From Albula goreensis (lineage: Eukaryota; Chordata; Actinopteri; Albuliformes; Albulidae): a stretch of 64,000 bases of DNA. Position numbers and translations under genes: made by a program. The notes beneath the pieces are model-generated. The model was not told the origin of the DNA. It searched no databases and saw only the letters and a program-made list of their open reading frames with translations. The DNA is taken from NCBI GenBank assembly GCA_022829145.1, contig CM040752.1:28923586-28987585 (forward strand), written 5' to 3'. This document shows positions 38,401 through 49,151 of this stretch, one piece after another. Positions within the stretch are counted from its first letter, which is position 1; each line of letters starts with the position of its first letter.

Positions 38401-41400
38401 CTGGCACATCCAGAGTTGAGCAAGGCCAAATGCTGCCAAGCAGCAGTGTAGTTGATCTGAGGACCGCAGCAAAGCCGGCTCCAATTATCATGACAGATCA
38501 AGGTATGGATTTGACATCTTTAGCAACAGAGGCACGGAAGTACTCAGGTGATGCTGAAGGAAGCCCCATTCGTCATTCAACAGCTGTTCAACCACTCATT
38601 ATGAACCTGAATGCCCAGGGACATGTGGCTGTGACAACAGTAAGCATCACTGTTGCAGCTTCCATGTTTATGTCACAGCCAAAACAACCTGTTGTATATG
38701 GTGATCCTATGCAGAACCGAGTGGACCTTGGCCAGGGAGTGGGATCAGCAGTGTGCCTAACTCAGAACAAACCTCCGCTAATTGACCCGGCCATTCCAAA
38801 AATAGATGCTAAGCTAGAGGACCTGAGCATTCAGCAACAGGAGCTGCAGAAGCAGCAGAAAAAGCTGCAAGAGCAGCAGGAGCAGTTAGAGCAGCAGCTG
38901 CAGCAGCATCACCAACAGCAGCAACAGCTCCAGCAGCAGCAAGCAGCTTCTTTTGCAAGATTCAACTTAGTGAACCAAGTGCAGCCTTTGCTGAAAAAAG
39001 ACTTAATCGTGAGTCAGACAAGCAATGCTCAGGCAGTGGTCAGTGCCATCCCTAGAGTGTCCCCTCTTCCCGATCCAGCTGCACAGAGTGCACTCTCTCC
39101 TGCCCTCTCACAAGAGATATATGGTGTGAGCGGTCTTCCGCTGGAACTTAAGAGTAAGCCTGCTGTCATGAATCTTTCAGCAGTCAAACCCCAAGTGATG
39201 GTGGTGCAGATGGACACTGTGGCTCATGGGGCACCAGTGACCCAGCTTGTTAAACCAGAGGAACCACAGGATGCCATGGATCTGACTGGGCAGATCAAAT
39301 CTGAGAATCAGGTGGCCTGCTGTGATGTTGTATACAGATTACCTTTTGGTGGCAGCTGTGCTGGACGCCCTTTTCCCAAAAGCCTAAAGTGGAAGAGAAG
39401 GCCCACACCGCGGAACCTCCACAAACCAACCGCCCTCCTTCTGCACCTCCTCAGGTTGGCCAGGAGAGCTACCTATATCAGGAGTCAGGAGCTGGGAGTC
39501 AAGGGATGATTGATGAGCATAAACCCTTCCAAATGCCATTACCTGGAAGGCTGCAACCATCCATGTCAGACACAAATTTGTCAGAGACTGGTCTTCAATT
39601 CTATCAGACAAAGAATGATCCTAATATGTATGGCTCTGGAGACCTAGCTATGGATCTGAGCACTATGAAGCAAGCCTATGATGGAGGTTATCTTGGCATG
39701 GGCATGCAGTATGGATCCTACACAGACTTACGACACCAAGGGGATGTCATGGGTCAGCCTTTGCCCATGCGAAGGTACAGCTCAATGTCAAACATTAGTA
39801 CAGATTATAGCTACTCATCAAGAGACCTTTCCAGTTTCCAAGAATCCAATTTAGCCCAGTACAGTGCCACCACTGCCAGGGAAATCAGTAGAATGTGTGC
39901 AGCTCTGAACTCCATGGACCAGTTCGGGGGACGATATGGAAACGCCCAAGATATTCTGCAGTATGGCTCTGTAAGGGGAGGTGGTCCAGCCGGAAGACTT
40001 AATTTACAACAAGGGTTAACATCAATGAAAGCCAACCTGATGTATGGCCCTGATGGGCGGCAACTTCCTCCTAGTCAAGCATATACTAATTTGATCAATG
40101 CCAGGCAAGCAACTCTGCGAGCAATGTATCCCTCTGCAATTAGAGCTGCTGATGGCATGATCTATTCCACTATCAATACCCCAATAGCGTCTACCTTGCC
40201 AATCACCACCCAGCCTGCCTCTGTGCTCAGACCCATGCTGAGGGGTGTTTATAGACCTTACCTTACAGGTAATATGACTGCTGTACCATTAGCAAGCCTC
40301 ACCAGAATGCCTGTTGTATCTCCAAGGATGCCTCTGTCCTCACAGGGACCTTACCGTTATCCACCACCCAACCGTTTCCCTGTAGCTACTGTTCCTGCCA
40401 GTGCGCCTGCCTCCACCTCTTCTATAGACACTCCTGTTTACCTTGGGAAGCCTGCAGTGACCTCAGTTCCTGTTACCGCACAGACAACGTCTTCATTGCC
40501 AACAGCTCAGCCTGCCAGCTATGGAGTTGGACATGGTATACAGACAACAGGTGCCAATACCACAGTGGTGCCTATTCAACCTCCAGTTGTTGTGCCTACA
40601 AACCAACAGCAACCACAGCCTCATATTCCAATGCAGCTGACCCAGCCTCAGCAGCCACATCACCAGGCTCAGCCTCAAGGACAGCCTCCTGCTCAACCTC
40701 AAATGCAGCCTCAAGTACAGGCCCAGATACCACCACAAACTCAACCACAAGCTTACCCCCAGATACCACCACAAACTCAGCCACAAGGTTATCCCCAAAT
40801 GCCACCACAAACTCAGCCACAAGGTTACCCCCAAATACTACCACAAACCCAGCCCCAAGCTTACCCCCAAATACCACCTCAACCTCAGGCACAATCCTAC
40901 CCTCAAATGCAACCACAAGCTCAGCCACAAATGCAACCCCTTGCTCAAGGCCAAATTCAGCCCTTAGTCCATCCCCAAATGCAAGTCCAAGCTCAGCAGC
41001 TTCAAATGCAGCCCCAAGGCCATTCTCAAATGCCACAAACCCAGCCTCACATGCAACCACAAACACAGCCTCAACATCCAATACACCAAACTCAGGCTAT
41101 TCCTCAGGCTTCCTTGGTCCCTGCAGTTAACACTTCTGCAAGCAGTAGCCCAGAGAAGGAGAGAGAAGAGGATAAACTGCGCAGGCAGCAGGAACAACAG
41201 CTACAGTTGGAACGTGAGTGTGTGGAGCTGGAGAAAATTAGACAAATGCGCCTGCAGGAAGAGCTGGAGAGGGAGCGTTTGGATCTTCAGAGGAAGAGGG
41301 AGAAAGAGCAAATGTTGGTACACCGTGAAATCCAAGAGCTGCAATCCATCAAGCAGCAGGTTCTTCAGCAGCAACAGGTTGAGAGGGAATCTCAGCTGGT

Positions 41401-42703
41401 CATGCAGAGGGAACAATTAGCTCAACAGAAAATGCAGTTGGATCAGATTCAATCACTGCAGCAACAGCTCCAACAACAGCTTGAGGAGCAGAAAAGGCAG
41501 AAAACTGCTGCTGCTGCTGCGGCTGCAGCGGCCACGGCTGCTGCTGCCGCAGCTTCAGCAACTGGAACTGCATCTACAAACACCCAAGGTGCTGTTGTGT
41601 GTGACCAAACTGGAAGGGTAATTCAACAGGACCAGGGACGGAATGGGCAGACCTGGCAACCTTACAATGAAGGACAGTCTTCAAGGACTTTGCCCAGCTC
41701 TACCTCAGAAATATCACTGAGGAACAATGAGGAACACGTTGAAACAAGATCCATGAAAAAGCGAAACTCAATGCCTCGTTTGAGGGATGGGTTGGACGAG
41801 GAATCCCAGCCCACGGTGAGGAGGATCGTTGACAGCAGTGTACAGACTGATGACGAAGATGGTGAAGAGAGGTTCATGATGTCACGGCGAAGGAGAACCA
41901 GGCGAAGTGTTGACTGCAGCGTTCAGACTGATGATGAGGACAAAGCAGAATGGGAGCAGCCAGTAAGGCGTAGACGGTCACGCTTTTCAAAACACTCAGA
42001 TGCAAACACTGAGAGCAAAGTGGATACATCAAAGACTTCCTCCTCAAGCATTGCAACCCAGACCATTCGTGACTGTTCCTCCCAGACTGACTCAGAGCAG
42101 TTAGGGAGAGTCTCTCCTGCCATTCATATCACAACATCTGATCCAAAGGTCGAGATTGTGCATTACATTTCAGCCCCTGAGAGGACCCACAAAGGGGAAA
42201 GTCTTGGCTGCCAGACTGAACCTGAGGCTCAGTCCCAAGGGGTGGTCATTCCTCAGCTCAGTGTTCCCACCACCATCAGCCCTTATTCCACTGGTGTACA
42301 GATGGTCGCCGATCCTCGACAGCAAGGGGTGGCTAAGTTTGAGAGAAGGAAACCTGATCCCCTCGACATCGGCTATCAGCCTCACCACTTGCACAATGAG
42401 TCCCTCTCCAGCCTGATACGCCAAACCCCCAAGTCACCCCAGGTGCTTTATTCCCCTGTCTCCCCTCTATCCCCACATCGCCTTATGGAGACCTCATTCT
42501 CCTCCAGTGAGCGCCTCAATAAAGCCCATGTCACACCACAGAAGCACTTCACAGCAGAGTCTCCTCAGCGTCAGCAGACTCTACCTCGGCCCATCAAGAA
42601 CGTGCAAAGATCGATGTCTGATCCGAAGCCCCTCAGTCCAACTTTAGAAGATCCAGCTAAGGCTAGGTTTGCCTTGTACCAACAACAAGCTCTCCAAAGC
42701 CAG
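35454..42703 (+). CDS. bsn: bassoon giant central exon
   Basis: This 7.25-kb exon encodes about 2,417 residues, matching the very large exon known in vertebrate BSN. Recognisable bassoon landmarks in order: SRSPQSLSDTGYSSDGISSS (about 35484), YDSDEELEDILEEDED (about 35790), MTDEEFMRRQILEMSADED (about 35988), a charged coiled coil (36510-36750), dynein-light-chain-type TQT motifs (FATQTL at about 37950, GTQTPHR at about 38028), AENISLCRIS-like MENISLCRISTVPGTSR, a Q-rich coil (38832-38942), ATTAREISRMCAALNSMDQ (about 39868), AADGMIYSTINTPIA (about 40147), the second coiled coil (41157-41505), repeated SVQTDDED motifs (about 41836 and 41920) and RSMSDPKPLSP (about 42608), the 14-3-3 site region. 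The frame shifts once by one base near 39365 (see findings). Donor GTAATT at 42704, phase 0. Confidence 0.96.
38832..38942 (+). repeat. bsn: coding Q-rich coiled-coil tract
   Basis: 37 codons made of Q, L, K, E and H (QQQELQKQQKKLQEQQ at the start), mostly CAG. It lies between the conserved blocks VCLTQNKPPL and SFARFNLVNQV. In the human bassoon sequence I recall, this place has a short non-glutamine linker, so the tract is probably a fish-lineage expansion. Heptad-like L/Q spacing predicts a coiled coil. Confidence 0.8.
40727..40906 (+). repeat. bsn: 36-bp coding minisatellite (12-residue PQ repeat)
   Basis: Five in-frame units of the type IPPQTQPQ(A/G)YPQ, starting at 40727, 40763, 40799, 40835 and 40871; the last has diverged (IPPQPQAQSYPQ). 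Flanking sequence (40600-41100) is also rich in PQ, QPQ and QMQ. The units differ by few bases, so recent expansion is likely. Confidence 0.9.
41506..41565 (+). repeat. bsn: coding polyalanine tract
   Basis: Mixed GCT/GCG/GCA/GCC codons give 10 and then 6 alanines separated by one threonine, directly after the second coiled coil (LQQQLEEQKRQKT). Mixed codon use suggests a stable, old tract. Confidence 0.85.
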
Positions 42704-45604
42704 GTAATTTTAACAATAAACTATATTTTCCCAGATATTACATGATCTATGGCACATCATTTCAAAACCATAGACTTATAGTCACAAATGTTTGAGTGAC
42801 TCTCGTGATCTGCTGTGATTATATCCTACTAAGTAATATCACAATCAAACGTGGCTTGTCAAAACTGTGTTATATGCTGACAAACAATGTATCACAAAGA
42901 CACAGCCCAGTCAGGACTATCAAGTTCATAATGTGAATAGCCCAGGGATGTGTTTCAGAGGGATGTGTTGTCAGCATGTGTCTGAGTGAGCACTGATTTG
43001 TAATTGCTTTCCCTGGAGTAGCAGAAAGAGTGGGAGCAAAAAAAGCTGCATTGTGGCTAGATTTAGCTAATTATTCATTTTTAAGTACAATAGGTTCTTG
43101 ATAAGCAAGGAAAGTAGAGAAAAGCTGTTTCTGGATGTGTTCCTCCATCTTGCTTACTGTTTGCTTACCACCTTGCAATTTCTGTGACATTTCATGATAC
43201 TGTAAGAAGCAACTTGAACATTTAATGCTTATTCTTTGTTATGTTATACAACCATATATAAATGTTGGGGACCTTTTGTTTCAAGTTTTTCAAGTATTTG
43301 TTACGCCCCAGTCATATTTTCTCCTACATAGGGCACTTGAATTTAAATCCTGAAAGTGCTCCATATGCTTCTTGCTCAGTCTGACAATGTTCAGTCTGAC
43401 AACAACAACAACAACTTACACACAGAAAAAGAAATAAGGAAATGTGTAAGTTAGCTGAGGTGAAGAGCTCTTGGAAGATGAATGAAGAGTTATGTGGGAA
43501 AATCTATATATCACTTGCTGCTACTCCAGGGAGGAATATACAACTAAACAAAAAGTATTACCCATACAACTTGTCTGTACCCTCTGAGAATGTTTCTATT
43601 ACACTACATTTACATTTAAATTGCTGACTCCAACTTTCAGGTCTCAACAATATGCCACATATAAATTGGTAGCAATCTCATTTATCTTAAAGTTTCCAAA
43701 ATAAATGATACAGGTGTATCAAAAAGTCATCCTCATAAAATTAAACAGTATAGTGTTAAAGGTAAATAAGAAAAACATAGCCCAGCTGCATTGGCTAGTC
43801 AGGAGCCCTTCAAGTAGAAATGTTACACATCCAAACCTCTCATCAATCCTTGGCCCCTTATCTAAAAAAAATCTGCCCACAGAACAGGAGGAACATTTCA
43901 ACCTGTTAAAACCAACAAAAGAAAATGAAAATCAAGGGGAAGTCAGGATTGTGTTTTCATTTGAACTGCAGCAGGGCTCGAGCGTGACAATGAAGAGATG
44001 AGAACACAAATGTGAACATTGCTTTTTCTTTTCCTCATTTGCACTTACACAACAACTGTGCCATAGTAAAATCTGCACTGCAACTCCATCAGAAGAACAT
44101 TTCAGCATTTTTAAATTGTGCACATTAAAAGAAGCAATATTTTCTAATTATTCAAATAATATGTATATATCATTTTTTTTTAGTTTTTCATCTACATTTA
44201 CAATTTATTTTTATGTTATTTATGTTATCTAATTGTAACATTTTATATATGAGAGAGAAGATAGTAGTTTTGGCATACATTCCTGACATTTGTATTGGAT
44301 ATTAAATTTATAGTCATGAATTCCACATCTATTAAGTTTTAATAAGGGAGCACAGAGGACAACGTAGCATTAACAAAGGGAGTGGTGGGAAACTGTCACC
44401 AGCTGGTACCCAGCAAGCTCCTTTCTATATCTGGCAAATCCCAGAAAGTTCCAGAGGAGATGAGTCGCTGGGTCAGGTGGAAAAAACCCACTGTCTTCCA
44501 ATATGTTCATCAGCTCATTTAGAGGGCTCTGTGTCTGCAAGACATATTGCCTCAGACAGTGCAGGTCTCTAAGGAGGATATACACTTTACGAAGGCAGTG
44601 CAGTTGTACATGAAGCTGTTTAAAATGCTTTTGTTTTTCATAAAGACTGACGATGACTTCTGAATTCTTCTCCTGGATTATCAATAAATTTAGCATGTAT
44701 CAACACAGAAATTTACAATAGTAAGTAGCTGATTTTGTCACTTTAAGATAATATTCAGTTTCAGTAGATACTATGTAATGCATGGTTTGGACATTGATTT
44801 TTCAGAGACTATATTTCTTTTTGCCTTTGGTCCGGAATTTAGTAAATATTTCATTGTTCCAATTTTTGGAATAAACATGATAATGGAAATACATCAAATT
44901 TAGATGAAACCATAAAGAATGCAAAATTCCAGCTTTAAGGAAATAAAAACTGATTGTAGTTGTAATCAGGAGCAGCATGTGTTTTTATTTGATTAGGTTA
45001 ATTTCACAGATTTGCCAATTTCTCCGGCATTGACTGTTGAGTTCAAAGTACATGCTTGTTTTTGAAGAATTATCTCCTTCCTTCCAATCCTCCAGCTGTC
45101 TTTTTTCCATTGTGACAGTGAGTAATATAGTTAATGTGTAACCCCTTCCCCCTAGGAGCTCCACTCTTAATTAAAAACCTTGATTAATGAATAATTATGT
45201 GTTACAGAAAGTAAGTCACTGTTCCATATGTAGTTTGTCCAAAATCCAAAGATTTAAAATGGAGGTTTCCATTAAATTAATAAAGAGATTTACTAGTATC
45301 TTTCTTTTATGGATTTTGGAGACTCAAAAAGATTGAGTATATACAAGATTGTTTTTCTTTTTTTAGCTCCAGGTTTTCAATCCACAAAAATATTTACTTA
45401 GTGTGTTCATAGGAACTGAAGCATTATTAACAAATGGCAAATCTATGTGGTGCCTTTGGTGTGCAATTCAGGAAACATGCCCACACATTCAGAATTCATG
45501 CAATATATAATACAAACTAAATGCAAGAGTCAATGACATTGTACTGAATGAACCCCCCTTGCTGCTTTATGACACATGCTAATGAATCCCTTTATGTTTT
45601 CCAG
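42704..45604 (+). other. bsn: bsn intron
   Basis: 2.9-kb phase-0 intron from GTAATT to TTATGTTTTCCAG. AT-rich; contains a short (CAA)n run at 43400-43415 and, on the minus strand at 44370-44696, an open frame with protein-like sequence (separate entry). No other feature recognised. Confidence 0.9.
44370..44696 (-). other. unexplained antisense ORF, possibly a nested exon or decayed retrocopy
   Basis: A 108-codon minus-strand frame inside a bsn intron. Its sequence is unlike intronic noise: no low complexity, amphipathic leucine-rich stretches (LHCLRKVYILLRDLHCLRQY) followed by SPLNELMNILEDSGFFPPDP and LLWNFLGFARYRKELAGY. An acceptor-like ATAATCCAG lies in frame near 44673, so an exon could span about 44672-44370. 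A possible AATAAA on the minus strand is at about 44209-44204. I do not recognise the family. It may be the last exon of an unknown nested gene, a retrocopy fragment, or chance. Confidence 0.3.
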
Positions 45605-47885
45605 CTTGCAGCTCTGCAGCACAGCTCACTGATGCGGAAAGTAAAGAGGACCCTGCCCAGTCCACCACCAGAGGAAACCAACCTTCCCATGATGAACACT
45701 GCCCTTCCTCAGATGTACACCACCCAAACTCTGCCTCAGAAGATGGTGTCAAGGCAAATGCTAGGGTCGAAGGCCAGTCTCTTGAAAGACATCACTCATG
45801 AACTGAAGGTGGTAGAGCAGGAGTCCAGCAAGCTACGCAAGCAGCAGGCAGAGCTGGAGGAGGAGGAGAAGGAGATTGATGCCAAGTTGCGGTATCTAGA
45901 GCTGGGCATCACCCAGCGCAAGGAGACCCTGCTGAAGGAGAGGGAGAGGAGAGAGCTGGCCTACATCCGGTGCATGGGAGACTCTAGAGACTACATGTCA
46001 GACAGTGAGCTCAACAACTTGCGGTTGGCCACAGCCTTTGAGGGCAACGGTCTGCTGACAAGACCAAGTACAGCGCCATTGAACCAGTTTACCAGTGATC
46101 AGTTAAACACAGCCCAGTACCCCCCCACCTCCTCCTTTGTCGCTTACCAGTACCCGCAAAGCCAGCCTGTGCCACAGGTGCCTGCCCCTTCTCCCTACCA
46201 GCAGACAGGATTCCAGCCACCTCAGTACCCAACAATGTCACAGTCTCATCCTCAGCCGAGTGCCTTGCAACCCCAACCCCCTCCCCCAACCTACCAAGCA
46301 CAGGCCCCCTTCCCACCTCACAGCTTCCCTCAAAGTCAGCCCCCCTATCCAGTTGACATAGGAGTGCAGCCGAGCCAACCTGGCTTCCAGCCCCCTCTTG
46401 GTCCCACGCCCTACCCAACTCAGACCTTGCCATACCCAAGCCAACCCTCCTTTCCAACGGGTCCAAGCATGCCTTTCCAGCCAACGGCAGAGATCCTCAC
46501 TGTTCACCAGAGGCCACGACAGACCTCATTGGCTGACTTAGAGCAGAAGATGCCCACTAACTATGAAGTCATCAGTACTCCTACTGTGGTGGTGACAACC
46601 ACAGCTCAAGATACTCCTTACACCTCCACGACTGTGGGCAGCTCTTATGGACAGTACACAACGACTGTAGCTAACACTTACGGACAGTACACCACGACTG
46701 TAGCCAGCACTTATGGACAGTACACCACATCTGTTGCCAATACTTATGGACAGTACAAACCCCCTGAGACGACCTTACCTGACCGGATGCACTCTGCAGA
46801 AAGTCCGTCCACTGCTTACACCTCAGAAGGCCTCTACACCAACCTTGAACAGAACATCCCACGAAATTATGTCATGATAGATGACATCAGCGAGTTGACG
46901 AAGGAGAACATGGGCACTTCCTCAGATATGCACAAGACCGACACCCATGGACACCCTGCCAGCGGACGCTACGGGAGTGAGACCGGCCCTCCGAGAGTGA
47001 GCTCCTACGGCAGGACCGAGGAGGAGTCCGAGGAAGACCTGTACGACCATCATGGCAGGGGTAAGAGCACCAGCAGCTACCACCAGCGAGGTTCAGACAG
47101 TCATGGCCGAATGGGCAGCAGCAGTAGCATGGGTGGGGGATCCTCCTATTACTATGATGACTACAAACACTCTACTCGCGCAGACAAACATGGCTCCAGT
47201 ATGGGAGTCCAGAAGCATTCCTCCAAAAATCTGGGCCCGGCTGTTGTGTCCTCAAAGCGAAGTAAACACAGAAAGCAAGGCATGGAGCAGAAGATCTCCA
47301 AGTTCTCCCCCATTGAAGAGGCTAAAGATGTGGAGTCTGACCTGGCTTCCTATACTATAACCACATCATCTGGTGGTAGCTGCACTGTTGTATCTAGGGC
47401 CAAGAAGATGCAGGATGACATCACGTATGGATTGAAGAAGAACATCTATGACCACCAAAAGTATTATGGCATGTCCAGCCGCGAGGCCCTGGAGGAAGAA
47501 GACCGCATGTACGGCCATGGAAGGTCAAGGTCAACTGGCTACGGGATGGACAAGATCTCATCGAGAGATTCGGGCCATAGGAGCAAGTCGTATGAGAGAG
47601 ACACTATGGACCGCTCCCAGAGGAGCAGTTACAGCCGTGGCAGGCCCTCGATGCGCTCCCAAAACTCAGAGGAGGAGAGCCCGCTCAGCCCCGTGGGGAA
47701 GCCCATGGGTGGTGGGCGAGGCTCTATAGGGCCAGAGCCACCTGACAGTCGAAATCAGTACGGCTCTAGCCACTCCTTGCCTGATGTGCAGGACCACATG
47801 AAGGACCTGCCAAGAAGCCACGTCTACAAACCTGACGATTCTTACATTATAGATGATATGCATTGTGCTGTGTCTGACAGCGAAG
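45605..47885 (+). CDS. bsn: bassoon exon: RIM-BP motif, third coiled coil and conserved C-terminal blocks
   Basis: Starts after TTTTCCAG (AG 45603-45604), phase 0, and ends GAAG|GTAATT at 47885 with one base of a split alanine codon; 760 full codons. It opens with MRKVKRTLPSPPPEE, which fits the RxLPxxP consensus bound by RIM-BP SH3 domains, a known bassoon partner. Next comes the third coiled coil (about 45768-45960, KLRKQQAELEEEEKEIDAKL), the region that binds ELKS/CAST in the family. A P/Q/Y-rich stretch (46090-46490) and a 33-bp repeat follow, then RQTSLADLEQKMPTNYEVI, NIPRNYVMIDDISELTKEN, the near-invariant KRSKHRKQGMEQKISKFSPI (about 47259) and YGLKKNIYDHQKYYGMSSRE. All match bassoon order. 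Confidence 0.96.
46643..46756 (+). repeat. bsn: 33-bp coding tandem repeat (11-residue YGQY repeat)
   Basis: Units SYGQYTTTVAN (46643), TYGQYTTTVAS (46676), TYGQYTTSVAN (46709) and a partial TYGQY (46742). High DNA identity between units points to recent slippage or unequal exchange. In recalled human bassoon the equivalent place has a single YEQ-type sequence. Confidence 0.9.
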
Positions 47886-48331
47886 GTAATTGGTGCTGAA
47901 TGCCAAACACTGCCTACCTTAACGTCCCCCACCCACCTAAAAGAGAAATTTGCATGCCAATTGTTGCCTCTTGAAACAACCAGCTGCTCTTGTCTGAACT
48001 GACTGTTCACGTGAATGCTGTGCCTAAGGCTGAAACCGCATGTGCCTACATTTGTTTAAGCATGTTTTGGTCTGCATCATGCTTTTTGCCGTGAACATCC
48101 TTTTAAAAGTGTTTTTGTTTGGTGATGTGTTGACTTTGTGGTGAACATTTTTGTTTCATGTTCTTGTGTGGTGTGGTCATTGTTATGTTTATGTTGTTTA
48201 TACCCGAAGGATTTGCATTCTGCACATTATAAAGTTTGGCCTGTTTTATTTTCCTTGCATGGCTTCAGTCTGCACGCCTTTCTCACCAATGGATATGGAG
48301 ATTGACTGTGATCTGTATTTGGTTTCCAAAG
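47886..48331 (+). other. bsn: bsn intron, phase 1
   Basis: 446 bp from GTAATT to TTTCCAAAG. Reading through the donor adds only NWC and a stop, so a retained intron would give a product lacking the last Q-rich part. The sequence is T-rich (GTTTTTGTTTGG near 48111) and otherwise unremarkable. Confidence 0.85.
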
Positions 48332-49151
48332 CCTATCATTTGGGACAGGAAGAGACGGACTGGTTTGAAAAGCCCAGGGATGCCCGCTCTGATAGGTCCA
48401 GGCACTATGGAAGCAGTGGCCATTCTTCCTCCCAGAGGAGGAGCCATGTCAAGCACACATACCATGACTACGATGAACCCCCAGAAGAAGACCTCTGGCC
48501 TCAGGATGACTACAGCCACTCATCTCGCCATTCCTCATCCCGGGACCACAGACACCATGGTAGCTCTGGGAGACATTCGTCCTCATCCCGGCACTCCTCA
48601 GAAGAGCCTAGGTCCTCCAGGTCCTCCAGGGGACATCCCAAAGACCCCTCGATGCGCCATGACACCCGAAGCTCATCGTCCGGGAAGAGGACCTCCGACT
48701 CACGATCCTCGCAGGGCTATCACGGCTCAGATTACTCCCGTGATCCCTCCGGCCACCACCACAGCTCGAGCGGACAGAGGGGTCAGAAGCAGCAGTCGTC
48801 CTCTGGCCACCACCAGCAGACATCCTCCAGGAAGCAGCAAGACTTGCAGTCACACCCGCCCTCATCAAGGCAGCAGGGCTCTAGTCAGCAGCAGCGATCT
48901 TCCGGTGGGCCTCAGTCAGGAAGGCAGCCTGGGCCACAGCAGCAGGAGGGGATGCAGCAGCAGGGTCAACCGGGCCAGCAGACGCGCACCCAGCAGCAAC
49001 AGCAGGCTCAAACCTCCACTGCGCGGCAGTCCCAGCAGCAACCAGCTGGGGCAGTGCAGCAGCAGCAGCCAGCGCAAGCCCAACAGCTGCAGGCAAGCCT
49101 GGACAAGCGCAGGCTCGACAGCCCGTGGCGGCTGCCCAGCCTGCCCCAGCG
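48332..49151 (+). CDS. bsn: bassoon exon: AYHLGQEETDWF block and Ser/His/Gln-rich C-terminal region
   Basis: The first two bases complete a split alanine codon (G|CC); then YHLGQEETDWFEKPRDARSD and YHDYDEPPEEDLWP, both strongly conserved bassoon blocks. The rest is S/H/R-rich and then Q-rich (48770-49100), as in human bassoon. The donor GGTAAGT is at 49152. Near 49103 the expected frame appears to shift by one base: the frame in use ends SLDKRRLDSPWRLPSLPQR, which is unlike bassoon, while the neighbouring frame gives KPGQAQARQPVAAAQPAPA and joins the next exon in phase 0 (see findings). Confidence 0.92.

Noticed and set aside
39340-39400. Small intron or programmed frameshift at the frame break
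   Set aside because: No GT-AG pair removes the right number of bases without losing the conserved GGSCAG block, and there is no slippery heptamer with a clear downstream structure. One missing base in a short run is simpler.
40596-41081. Antisense frames of 113 and 161 codons opposite the PQ-rich region
   Set aside because: Strand shadow of the repetitive coding sequence; low-complexity W/L or V/A/E/G repeats only.
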